From positions 44,025 to 108,024 of the forward strand of contig NCSJ02000138.1 of assembly GCA_002812745.2 (NCBI GenBank): DNA of 64,000 bases, in the 5' to 3' direction. Made by a program: the position numbers and the translations under genes. The first letter of the stretch is position 1. Every line of letters begins with the position of its first letter. Positions 26,880 to 38,264 of the stretch are shown here, in pieces. Origin of the DNA: Scytalidium lignicola. Its lineage: Eukaryota; Ascomycota; Leotiomycetes. Below the pieces are notes generated by a model that made no database searches, was not told the origin of the DNA, and saw only the letters and a list, made by a program, of their open reading frames with translations.

Positions 26880-27753
26880 GGCTACAGTATTTCGAGCACG
26901 GAAGAATCAAATATGAAGCTTCTGTATATAAAAGCCGATGCCCGTGACTACATCAGAGGTCAAGAGCCGGCAGCCTGGCTATTTCAGTCACTGCGGCTCC
27001 GCCAAATCAATGACGCCTCGTGCTCAATATTGATGGAGGTGTTAAGCCGATCTTTTATCATCTTTGGCGAAGTTTAGTCATGGGCGCGAACCGAGATAGC
27101 ATAGTCAGCTATGATTCTCTCTTAAAGCTCTGGGAGCTTCCGCCTAGCTTGATAAAATAGTTGTACAAATAAAGAATGGACGATGAACTGTCACGGCGCG
27201 GCTCGTGATGTTCTCTAGCCAATAGTTCGACCTTGTCTAAGAAGCCGATAAAGGGATCCCGCAGAACAATCACGTGAAGATAAGCACCCACCCCACCTTG
27301 CATGTTAACGTTAAAACCTTAAGAAACTGTAATATTTAGGTTCTGGAACTTGTCTATAATTTCCTTTTCAGGATTAATCTTGAAGACTGTTCAATCCAAC
27401 TCTCTTCACTAACTTCGACCCTTTCACCGCTTGTCAGAGTTGAAGGTGACAAGGGCTTACGTGATACGGATCTCAAGTTTGACATGTGAGAAGAGTTATA
27501 GGACGATAGCTTTGAAATTCAGCTCGGAATGTGTGAAAAAAAGAATATGCATTTGTAGAAAGAGATGACTTATAATTTAAGCGCTACCCCATCTCTAATG
27601 TTGAAATTAGGATTCTCCAGGACGCCGGTCTCATGCTGTTTATAGCCACCTGTCCTTTGACCATGACCTTAAAAACTCAACTCATTCCCAAAACGCCATA
27701 AACCCTCACTTAGTCTTTTAATCTTTGACACATGCCGTATCTTTCTCCTTATC
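26880..27753. other. Intergenic region, ATG2 promoter
   Basis: Contains the upstream region of ATG2 and the 3' side of the adenosine deaminase gene. A 64-codon ATG frame (27303-27109, minus) has no recognisable features and is not called. Confidence 0.55.
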
Positions 27754-29575
27754 TTACTCTGTATTTTCTAAGTTGTCCCCATATTCAGTTACAATCCACA
27801 AGCAGAACTTCTCCCACTCTACCAGCCACTCTCTCATTCTCTCAGCTCTTATTCTATTTCCAGTTGTGGCTTCCTTAATGTCATTTAACCATTGAGCGTT
27901 AGGCTGGTCCTCAAAAGCAGCCCAGCGAACACTATTCTCGGCCAAAGCACCCAAACCGGCAAGACCCAAGTTATCCCAGCCTTGTAGAGCTTGCCAGAAA
28001 TCATGAGTCATGCCTGCTGTGTCTTGACCAAGGATTGCAGGATCATCATTACAGAGGGAGCATGAAACACCACGAGACAGCAAAGCTGGAAGCGGGTGTG
28101 ACATAATCCCTGAGCATAGGCGAAGCACTTCATTAGAGATTGGACAGCTTTCTACTAGAATCTTCTTTTCCTTGACCATATCAATCAAGAGCGGATGCTT
28201 GTAGAGGGAGAATCCATGACCGATCCTCCTAGTTCCAAGAAGGACAGCATCGAACAAATTCTGATCTGTATCGCTACCATCTCCAAGACATTCTCCTGCA
28301 TGGAAAAAGAACGGGATGTCAACGCCTTCTTGCGCACATTGTTTGCGGAACCAGAATAGTTCCGGAATGAGATCTTTGAGTGGCCTACCCGCATCTTCTT
28401 GCCCAACTAAATCATATCCAGATATGAGGTGAGGATATTCCATCTTTACAGATATGCATGCATCCATATCTTCAATGATCTTTCTCGTATCTAAGACACG
28501 AAGTCCCGTCCAAATCATTCGAGCTCCCCAGAAGCCCTTTCCCTCTTCAGAAGCCTTAAATTTCTCTATCTCCTCTCCAAAAACCCTAAAAAGCTCGTGA
28601 TATGTATCTTCAGGAGTTTCGGAACCCTCTTTATAATATCGGAACGTAAATGCTAGTCTCAAGTCTAGCCATTTGACCCCATCGTCCAGTGATAATTTCA
28701 TTAACCTTCTCATAAATACCCTGAAAATAGGTTCGTAGAAGATCATAGTGTTCAGGACAATAAACACAGATGTGAATTTCCTCCACACTGCATCCACTCC
28801 GTGAAAATGCTCAAGAGATTCGGTATTTGTGATTGTGCACCGGTCTTTAAGCCAACGCAGGAAGCCTTGTCTACCACCATTTGGAAATGAATCTGCAGCC
28901 TCCGTGACAAGTATTGGAACATTCGGTTCATAAGAATCACTCCAGATCGATCCGTCCTTATGCTCGGCCTTGAAAAATCGAAATTTAAACTGGCCAACCT
29001 CAAGTGCTTCCGGTGTAGACAGAGGTTGCCGACAATATATATGCATTCCTGGGGTGGAAAGAAGCCGATCAAATATAAAGTCGAAGTCCACCATAGCATC
29101 CAGGTGGGCATGCAGCAAAGCGCCCTTGGGCATCTTGCGCACAATTTGCCATAGCTTTGTCTTCTCCATTTTTTCCTTTGCCAAAGTGAACATCATTCCA
29201 GGATATATATTAGCACCAGTCTTCTGCGCTAAAGCGTCCTCGAACTCTGCAGTCCATATCGTCTCCCTTTCATGATCTCGGATCTGACCGACGATTGCAC
29301 ACGCTTCTTTTGCAAGAGGAGACAATGATTGACGGAAAGCATAATCTGTATTGAAAGCAATTGGTCTTAGCTTAATTGCATCTGAATAGAAGCATGCACT
29401 TACCGCTCCTCTGCTTCTTTTCTTGCTCAATCAAAGCTTCTCGGCCGGTTAGGTACTGTTGGATGAAAGGCTCTTTTGTAGTAGGCACAGTTTCTGAAAC
29501 TTCTTCCCATTCATTGTCAGGCATCGCAGAGGGCCAATCTAGCTCTCTTACACGCGTCGACATCGGATGGGCCAT
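27754..29575 (-). CDS. ADGF/CECR1-type adenosine deaminase
   Basis: Deaminates adenosine to inosine (family role). Exons 29575-29404 and 29345-27754 give 587 aa; AGC-G|AT joins KKQRS to DYAFRQSLSP. Start: the ATG at 29575 sits in a strong context (gccATGG); a second in-frame ATG follows four codons later. Zinc and catalytic motifs of the adenosine deaminase superfamily are present: LLHAHLD (His136, His138), FHAGE (His406, Glu409), RIGHGFSL, ESCPISNEVL and CNDDPAILG (Asp491). The length and the N-terminal extension ahead of the barrel match ADGF rather than the short ADA1. Animal ADGFs are secreted, but the first 57 residues here are polar and charged with no signal peptide, so an intracellular enzyme is inferred. 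Substrate specificity cannot be read from sequence. Confidence 0.9.
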
Positions 29576-30180
29576 GGCTACAAACAATTAGGCTGGCTTA
29601 AATACGGAGGAGATTGAGAAAGCGAGGGAAGGAGGATGGTACTCGAGCAAAATATTCAGGAGGGGGTATAAGGTTTATTTCTAGGCGCTAGATTTTATTT
29701 ACTCCGACTTACCTAAGTAAAATTTCCAATCTATCGCGCTTAGATCGTGCTGGCTTCCGGATGCTCGATATATCTATAGCGGGGTCCTCCGGCGAGATAA
29801 TTTGGAAGGTGCTATCTTTGCAGAGGCAAAAAGGTGGGGTTGGAACCTTACGGAGTAGAGTATGCAAGGGGAAGCTTGCGACATGCACTAATTGCATCAA
29901 TAAATTCCGACTAAACAGGAAGCTATGCACTTGATATGTATAATCAGTTTGACTAAATAACTAGACAAAGTCCAATTACTTCGGTTTTCGACCACCATTG
30001 TTAAGCATATTTCAGTTTATTGCAGAAGGAAGTGGCAGAGATAGAATTAACATCCTTGCCGCTTACTACAACACTAAGAAATGTTGAAATGTCAAAGACA
30101 GGGCGTAAAGAAAGTTTACTTTTTACATTTTCTGAATTTTTGTGGTATTAACATGTCTCAAATTTATCCGGCCATATCCT
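29576..30180. other. Intergenic region
   Basis: Upstream of the adenosine deaminase gene and downstream of the cytochrome b5-ACAD gene. AT-rich. No coding or RNA feature was recognised. Confidence 0.6.
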
Positions 30181-31938
30181 CTACAACATGCTCTTGGGCA
30201 TATTCTTAACAGCTTGCCTTACACCAAGATCTGCTAGGATCTAAATCAGGAATAAGCATAGTTTTTGTTCACATTTAGTTATAGAAACTTACCTCTTCAG
30301 AACCACCCAGGATAGCATCAAATTTATAACTATAAAGCACTGATTAGCGTCTAGTATAGACTTGAAATCCGGCCTTAACTTACGTTCTGTGGAACATCTC
30401 AATTATCCGACCCATACCAGTCTGAGTGAGAGCTCTTCCACCGAATATCTGGACTGCTTCGTCTGCAATCTCATGCGCTGAACGCGTAACGAACATCTTT
30501 AGTAGGCCGATTGGCCCAGCAAGATGAGTAGCCTGTTGCTTGTATGACATATGGTTCATCTGATAGCAGATATGTTCAAGCCATGCTTGATTGGACTCGA
30601 CATGAGATATCATTTTACCTAGTCTACAATCGAACGTTAGTTTTATCCATGTTACAAAAAGGGTTATTGGCTCACTTCTGTCGGATGACTGGCTGATCTA
30701 TGAGCTTCTTCCCGAAAACAATGCGTTGGCAACTCCATTTCAGGCACTCCTCTGTCACCAACCTGCTCATTCGAACTGTGCCAGCAACCATCATGAATCT
30801 CTCATGGTTAAAATTCGATAACACAACATGTATCCCTTTATTTTCCTCCCCGAGTAAATTCTCGACTGGTACCTTGACATTGTCGAACGTTATAAAACTG
30901 GTCCCTGCTGCGGTGGAATAGGAAGTCTTGATTTGGGACGTCTCGACCCCTTCTCCTCGCTCAATCAAGAGTACACTAAGTCCCTTGTCTTATAAATAGT
31001 TTTATTGTTAAAATTATGAAGAATATAGAATCTATTGTGGGATTGAACTTACCAGTTTTCACAGCTGTGACAAAGTAGTCACACCAAACGCCATTTGTAA
31101 TCCATTTCTTAGTACCATTGACAATGTAATGTTTTCCATCAGCAGTCTTAGTAGCAGTCGCGCGTATTCCAGCAACATCCGAACCGGCGAAAGCCTCTGT
31201 GATAGCAAGACAAATCTTCTTCTTCCCAGAGAGTACCTCCTGAGCAATCTTGTCCTTCCAGGCCTCGTTATTGGCCCATTGCAGGACAGCGGTCAAGGAA
31301 ATAGTCATACCAGACATATTTCCATCCTGGAATCCACGAGCTTCGACGCGAGTCAATTCCTGAGCAACGATCAGGTCATGGAAATAGTCAAACTCTTCTC
31401 CCTTCATTACGCCCAGTAAATTCACCCCCTTCATGTGTTTTCCGGGACCGAGTCGCATGTGTAGGACGCCGGTCTTGCTCATTTTATCAATAAGCTCCTG
31501 GCTAATATATTTGCCAGACTTTTCGGCCTCTTGGGCCTCTGGCTTAACATGGATATCCACGAATTCTCGGACGGCCTTTTGGAGCCGTCTATGACTGTCG
31601 TTGTAGTAAGGGCTTTTGAATTGGGGAGTTAACCATGATGGCTCGCCATATGGTACCACGCTCAGGTCTCCAGGGTTCTGCTCAATGACCTGCGATTTCT
31701 CGCCCTCGATTGTGCCAATGCAGAGGTCGGCGTATTTCTGGAGTACTTCTTGTCGATGGAGGTTATAAAAGGTCTCCGTAGCATCAGTACCAGCTACTTG
31801 CTTCAAGACAAACTCGCCCCCCGGGTGAGCGTCGAGAAAGTCCGTCACATCGTATACTTTACTGTCTATTATGAACCACGTAGAGTCTTCGGTGTTGTGT
31901 TTAGCAACTTCGGCTCGGCTGAATGCTTTATGTGGCAT
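30181..31938 (-). CDS. Cytochrome b5 - acyl-CoA dehydrogenase fusion
   Basis: Five exons (minus): 31938-31053, 30988-30676, 30623-30384, 30329-30293 and 30240-30181; 511 aa. Residues 1-80 are a cytochrome b5 domain with heme ligands His38 (DAHPGGEF) and His61 (FYNLHRQ). From about 100 the protein is a flavin acyl-CoA dehydrogenase: CLAITEAFAGSDVAGIRATA, WITNGVWCDYF, NHERFMMVAGTVRMS, then AVQIFGGRALTQTGMGRIIE and ILGGSEEIL at the end. It should oxidise an acyl-CoA with FAD; the fused b5 may pass electrons on (inference). The start is the first ATG (MPHKAFSRAEV), immediately before the b5 fold. In intron 1 the acceptor TATAAG (ending 30989) gives KTDKGLSVLL; the next AG, 5 nt downstream, shifts the frame. 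It ends in SML, only loosely like a peroxisomal signal. Confidence 0.93.
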
Positions 31939-32529
31939 TATGAAGGGTGTTGTGGTTCTCGAGAAATACACGCAAAACTGAAGTACACAAAGAATTGTAT
32001 ATGTTACATTTCAAAGATAAATACAATTAATCTATTAAAATATGCGTCTAAACCCCAGATTCTAGTCCGAGGGCCAAGTCTAAGCGGATATTGTCATCTA
32101 ATCCAGATGTGCCGAGGCCGTTGCAGAGTTCCAGCCAATCCCGACCTCTGCAATTAAATCAAATCGACTCTGCCGCGGCTTAAGGTTACATGACTCGTAG
32201 CTCTATCCCTTCACTATACGCAACCCCATATAATAAAGCTAGATATGCGGGCCTTACTTAAACACCAGGGTAGATACAATGCTTAAATGAACCTAATAAT
32301 ACTATGGTTACTTCTAACAATGATTCTATTACTGTAATAATCAAATAACCACCGCTATGCACAACGCCAGCCCATGCTATTCCTTGCTTTTGTTACGCAG
32401 ACTGATCGATTCAGTGTTTCCATTTCCGACCACATGTCAATATATCCATTTATCACTTCCCTATAAAGTAAATTTCCACCTAGAACACATCCACAGAATC
32501 ACCGCTCTGTAAAATTAAGATGCAGTTGC
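31939..32529. other. Intergenic region
   Basis: Lies between the b5-ACAD start and the Nup2-like stop. AT-rich, with no recognisable feature. Confidence 0.6.
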
Positions 32530-35500
32530 TTATGAAGATGGTTTGTTTGCTTCAAGATATTTCGCAAGATCCTCAGCAAGTTCTGGTGTCTTGAGCTGGA
32601 GAATCCATGTCTCCAATGCGCCCCCACTCTCCCCAGCTGTCAAGAGCTTCAAAGTCTTTCCAGCCGCCTTATATTCAACATTACCGAGAATACTCTTATT
32701 CAACACTATTTTCCCACTGGGATCTGCCCTGAGCAAAATCCGGGAGCTATTAGTCTCCTTATGCTTCAGCACACGGAGAGGCCCTAGTCCCTTTGTTTCC
32801 CAAGGGCTACCCTCTCCCTCCTCTTTGGGAGTATACTTCAACGCCTTTGCACGGACCTCATGAAGCACATCTTCGTTTTCCTCGCCAGCACCACCTTTTG
32901 TCAAGTCAATCTGCTCGTGACGCTCTCCATCGGGATCATTTGCATCATTTGTGCTCTCACCATCGGTCGTTCCTCCCGGTGTCGTTGCTCTAGAGGTATC
33001 ACCTGACACAGCTGCAGAAGGGAGAAGAGATGATGTAGTGCTTGAGGCTGCACCAAATCCAAACCCTACAGTACCGAAAGGATTAGAGGTTGATAATGGC
33101 TTCGATGTACTAGAGCTCCCAAATAAGCCACCTAGAGATGTTGCAGGTTTTGTTGGAGTGGCAGCCGTAACACTCACTGCGGGAGCGCCATTAGATGAAG
33201 TCGAATCTCCAAATTTGAAGGGACTCTGTTGTGAACTGCCAAACTTTATAGGGCTATCTGTCTTCCATGTCTTGTCTGTAGGGGGGGTACTCGGTGTTTT
33301 GTTCAAGCTGCCAAAGATATTGCTTTGGCCTCCAAATAGGTTGGTGGTTGGCTTCGCATTCTCCTTTTCTTCGGTTGAAACTTGGCGGATTGGATTCCCA
33401 TTGCTATCCTTAGATATTCGATCAAACAAACTGCCACCAGGAGTACTGGTACCTGAATGAGCTGTGCTTCCACCAAACCCGGATTTGGCGCTAGGACTGA
33501 ATGGATTTGGGGTTGCAGCCTTTTTTGCGGACGTGATGCCTGGGCCTGTCGTCTCCTCATCTGCCGTTTGATCTGGTTGATATGTCGGATCCTTCTTTTC
33601 GGAATCACGGTCAGTATCTGAACTGCCACTCTCTTCATCCGCATCGTTCCCTTTACCGCTCTCCGCTCCGGAATCAGCATCGGAGAGATGGCCAAAGATG
33701 TTTGCGCCAAAAGAGACCGGCTTGCCTGGAGTGTGAAGATCCAGGACGGAACCGGGTCGACTCGTTGCTGGACCAGGTGTAGATGTTCGAGAGCCATTAG
33801 AACTAAAAATACTATTTCCTGTACTCTGCTGACCACTACTCTGGCCAAATAGAGGCTTGGATGGAGAAGGCTCAATGATTGCAGGACGCTCATCTGCGCC
33901 ATTCTTTGTTGTAGATGAAGCAGGAATTTTTGAATCTTGTCCAAAATTGAAGCCTTTACCAGCTATAAAGCTAGCCTGCTTCCCTTTTGCAAGTTCTTCA
34001 ATCTCCTTCAATTCAGCTTTGCGCTTTTCTTTGTATTTAGACTCCCATTCAGCCTCATCCTCATCAGAATCCATATCCTCAGTTTTAGCTCGCTCCATCA
34101 ACTTCTTTTCCGTATCTTCAGTATCCTGAGATGCTTTTGCTTTGAACTGAGCCAAAAAATTGACAGGTCCAGCACCGAAAGTTGGGGGCTTAATAGTCTG
34201 AGATCCCGTAGACTTTGGAGCGAATAAGTTGGGCGTATTTTGAGTAGGAGGATTCACCGTAGTGCTGCTAGGAGTGCTTGAAGCTGGCTTTTGTATAGCA
34301 GCAGGGGTAGCCGGAACAGACAAGGCTGCGAATGGGTTAGGTCGAGGCTGATCGTCCTTTCCTGATTTACTTAATGAGAAGACCGGCTTGTCTGGACTGC
34401 TACCATTAGAGTTTCCTGGGGTATCAACAATATTCTTGAAGCGTTTCATAGTCTCAGAGCTATTAGAACTTCCATTCAGTTTCGACATCTTTGCTCGGCG
34501 TTCCTCTTCTATCTCTCCGGTGGGGTCTTGGTTCGTTAATTGAATTTCTGCCTTACGCTTACCCTTTGGGGAGGGGGATGCCGCAAAAGTGGTAACTGGT
34601 TGCTGAAGTTGTGGAGCTGGGAATAAGGGTGTACTGGAAACGGTAGTTCCGTTGACTTGTGGTTGAGATTTCACAGGAGAAACAGAGCGTGCCTGTGCCT
34701 GAGATCCCTTCCCACGGTTGGCTTGTTTCTGTGGGCTCGGTGCTCTCTGCTTTGTAGCAGGTTGAGTCTCCACGGAATTTTCTATAGCAGCTGGTTTGAC
34801 CCGTTTATTTGGATTTTCGTTTTCCTGATCTTCATCTTCGAAATTCTTGCGTTTGGAAGCTTTAAATGGAACTCCACTCCGGTTCAGAATATTTTCTCTT
34901 CTCTCGGCATAGAATGTGAGGATAGTAGTTATGTCAGCTCCAAACGGAATCTGACCGAAAAATTTCTGCATCGCTTTATTTAAGCATCGCAAACGATATC
35001 CAGCGTAAAACTCTCTCTTTTGTGCGTCAGAAAAGTCAGCAGGTACAAGACGGGCGATCTCATCATCTGACACATCGCTGGCAGCTGCCATCTCTGAATA
35101 TGTCGTAGCTATACTGCCCTTCGGTTCAACAGAGCTCATTGCACCATTGGCAGCAGTAAATACTGGCGTACTTGGCATAAAACTAAAACCTGAAGTTGAT
35201 TGTTTTGTTGATATAGTAGTGGGTGTAGATTCACTTTTCTGCTGTGAGGAACTAGTAAATATGCCGGTGGATGGTGGCTCATTTGTAGCTTTGGGAGTTT
35301 CAACAGGTTTAAGTGGCGAGAAAAGTGTGCTACCGTTCATAGAAGATACGGGATGTTGCATTATACCAAATGAGGGCTTTGGAGCGATTGCTGCATCCGC
35401 TGCTTGTGACATCTTTTGATTTGATGGTGTATCCTATATGAGAATGTCAGCTTTACTCACTCTAAACGGGATATGATAAGGAGACATACTGCTTGCGTTT

Positions 35501-36971
35501 TGAATCCAAATGGAGATCCAGACGTGTTCTGGCCAAATTTGAAACTACCTGTACCGCTCTGCTGAGCTCCGTTTGCTGTGGCAGCCGAGCCGTCACTGAC
35601 GCTAGGCTTTGCTTGTTCTGATTGGTGATTAACTGACTTATTCAGATTGCCGAAGATATTGCTTGATGGTGTAGATGACTGATTCAGGTTACCGAACATA
35701 TTACTTGCCGATGTCTGAGCTTGATGTTTGGGGCTAATGTCCATACTGACAGTGGGTTCGGGCTGAGTGGTCTGACCAAAAGGATTGCTGGTAGTCTGTG
35801 TGTCGTTTACATTTCCGAACATGTTATTTGCGCTACTGGACACTGACTTGAGTCCACCGAAGATATTCGATGTTGACGAAGCTGGTTCCTTCGAGCCAAA
35901 AAGACCGTTCGTTTGACTCAGCTGTTGGCTTTGCCCGCTAAATATATTAGCTGAATTTGTAGCCGAGTCTTGTTGCTGGCTTCCAAACATATTTGTAGGC
36001 GTTGGATCTTGTGAAGTGGATGTAGACTTTGGCTGTTGATTAAATGATCCAAATATATTGGTTGAAGGTGCAGGTGTCTGAGATTGGGAAGCCGCAAAGG
36101 GATTGGCTGGTGGCGTAGATGATCCGAAAAGACCGCCTGTTGGTTTTGGTGTCTGAACTCCCGTATCGAATGAGAATACATTGTTTGTAGGCTTTGATTG
36201 AGGTGTGGTCGAGCCAAAGGTGAATGAAGAAGAACTTAGAGGTTGCGACACGGGTGGCTGTGTTGTTGATTGACCAAAGCCACCAAAACTACTGCTTGCG
36301 GGTTTGTTCTCCGTCGATACAGATTGACCAAAGCCACCAAAACTATTGCTTGCGGGTTTGTTCTCAGTTGATACAGATCCAAATGCCATATTATTTCCCG
36401 ACTGTGAGAGTTGTGACTGGTTAGGCCCGAGCGAAAACATGTTGCCTTTTTGCTGATTTTGACTTGAAGGTGAATTGAAGGTTACGCCTGTTGTAATAGG
36501 CGATTGTGAATTCTGTCCAAAACTGAACAAATTACTAGCCGGCGCATTCGTCGATCCAAACAAGCTGCCCGAAGTGGCAGGTTGAGAACTTGCCGGAAAC
36601 TGAAATGGCATATTTTGGTTTTGCGGCTCAGTCGCGTTTCCTTCAACTCTAAAGGATTTATTGCGTCTTGCTGCCTCTTCCCCAGTTGTATCCGCGCGCG
36701 AATCTTCGTTGTCTGAACTATTATTCGTTGTGAACGGGTTATTACCCCCGAATGATGGAGCCTGAAAAGATGAGGTAAAATTGAATGTTGTTGGAGCCTG
36801 TATACTTCCTCCAAAAAGGCCTCCTCCTTGAGATGGATTCGGCGCAAATGATGGAGTAGACGCACTCAGGTTATCGGATCGAAGAGGTGTTTTGCGCCTC
36901 ATCGTTGGTTTTGCTTTGATATTTCTCGCAGCGAGTTGAGCTGCATTTGCGCGTTGAGGAACGTCAGCCAT
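32530..36971 (-). CDS. Nup2-like FG nucleoporin with Ran-binding domain
   Basis: Mobile nuclear-pore protein that binds importin-alpha and Ran-GTP during transport and may associate with chromatin in mitosis (family knowledge). Exons 36971-35490 and 35433-32530 give 1461 aa. The 56-nt intron joins FKTQA to DTPSNQKMSQAAD in frame, so the two long open frames are one gene. The N-terminal 490 residues are rich in FG, GLFG and NIFG-like repeats with Asn/Ser/Gln spacers and include two 18-residue tandem copies (36268-36375). A conserved block around FSDAQKREFYAGYRLRCLNK and FGQIPFGADITTIL lies in the first third of exon 2. Basic NLS-like clusters and more FG repeats follow. The last 120 residues form a RanBP1-type domain (WETKGLGPLRVLKHKET, RILLRADPSGKIVLN). 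Confidence 0.9.
36268..36375 (-). repeat. Two tandem 54-bp copies inside the Nup2-like gene
   Basis: Two adjacent copies, starting at 36268 and 36322, differ at only a few positions. Each encodes SVSTENKPAS(N/S)SFGGFGQ. The frame is kept, so the FG region gained or lost an 18-residue unit by duplication. Confidence 0.85.
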
Positions 36972-37701
36972 TGTATCTGTCTTGGTCTCGACGCGCCTTT
37001 ATGTGTAACTAGCAAGAGCTCGCTATTGACCTGGATAAAGATAGCCTTGAGTACAATGCACGCAGCTTTTGAGGACCCGAATATTGACGTATTGGGTGCC
37101 CTCCAGAGAATGGGACGTGAGGATGGTGACAGACTGGTGTATTGACGTGCGCACTGTAACGTTGGTACTCGGAAGATCCGATTCCCAGCTAGACCTATCG
37201 CATGTCGGATAGTTCAGAGCTTTGCTAGATGGATGTCGCGTTTCTGATGAACTGTGGCGACGGATTTTGTATTTGGGTCCTCGAAAATGTCCTTCTCGAA
37301 ATGACGATCCTTGTCGAGGACCTCTTTAGGTTCAGCTGCCTGAGGCACAGACCACTCTAGAATTCCCCGGCTACTTTTTGCTCTGGCCGGGAAACGAATC
37401 AAAACAAACAAAGATGTCGAAACGTTCGAAGAAATGAATATGTTTAATTAACAGTGGTTTAAACCCGTGATAAAGCGATATGTAAATGGTTAAACTTCGT
37501 ATTTATTAGATGATAAATCCTCCACAGTTGTTACAGAGTACTGCAAATCACGACATGAGCCATCTATATCGCCCTCCTGGCACAAGCTGTTGTATTTTGC
37601 AACCATTACAAAAATATCACCATCTGGATTATCATCTCTAGATGTTCCATGAGTTTCTCTAAGTTCATAAAATTTGGATAAATGTGATACATAAAACTCC
37701 C
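36972..37701. other. Intergenic region
   Basis: Promoter side of the Nup2-like gene and 3' side of the SCP2 gene. No gene was recognised. Confidence 0.6.
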
Positions 37702-38264
37702 TTACAACTTCGCCTTCACGGCTTGCGCCTTCTTTAGGATTGGCTCCATCTTAGTGGCCTTCATAACATCACCTTTCACCTTCAACTTTCCTCCCATAAA
37801 TAGCCTTTGTGCATTCGCCTTTCCAGCAATAAGTTTACCAAAATCGTCGTCTGAAAGTGATAGAGTAACTAGAGGCAAAGTATCAGTCAATCCGGTCCTA
37901 ATAGATCCTTACGTAAAACCAGCAAGCACTCCGCCTGAAAGTACAGTTTGTTGCAATATTCTAGGAAGATAATTCCCTTACCTGTTGGCTTCTCTCCTAG
38001 ACCTTTCCCGACTTTCCCTTCGTTCTTGAGGTCGATGTGCCAACTCTCGGTCTCTCCGGCTTTATTCTTCAGTGTGAATGCGAAGATAGCATTGCCTTGC
38101 TTGATCGCATCCTTTCGTTCGGCGTCAGATGATTGTAAAGCGCTGTTAATAACGTCAAATGCCTCTGATGAGGGGAAAGCATCTGAGGAAATTGCGACGT
38201 TAGTTAATTGTAGTGGGAAAGGAGCGCAGGAGAGTGGAATCTAAGTACCATTCTTAAGAGACAT
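37702..38264 (-). CDS. Sterol carrier protein 2 (single-domain SCP2)
   Basis: Small lipid-binding protein that in fungi carries fatty acyl-CoA or sterols, usually in peroxisomes (family knowledge). Exons 38264-38249 (16 nt), 38182-37982 and 37868-37702 give 127 aa, the usual single-domain length. Order: MSLKNDAFPSSEAFDVINSA, then AIFAFTLKNK, ESWHIDLKNEGKVGKG, then VTLSLSDDDFGKL, then MGGKLKVKGDVMKATKMEPI. These are the strands and exposed helix typical of SCP2. The C-terminus AKL is a recognised variant of the PTS1 peroxisomal signal. Intron 2 is 113 nt; its CTCTAG acceptor restores EKPT-VTLSLSD. Without splicing, the last exon could be misread as starting further upstream. Confidence 0.93.

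Noticed and set aside
27109..27303. 64-codon minus ATG frame upstream of ATG2
   Set aside because: Too short, no motif, and it lies in the presumed promoter of ATG2.
35457..36971. Separate FG-protein gene independent of 32530-35412
   Set aside because: A GTATGT...ATATAG intron of 56 nt joins the two frames in phase, and together they make a normal Nup2-like protein.
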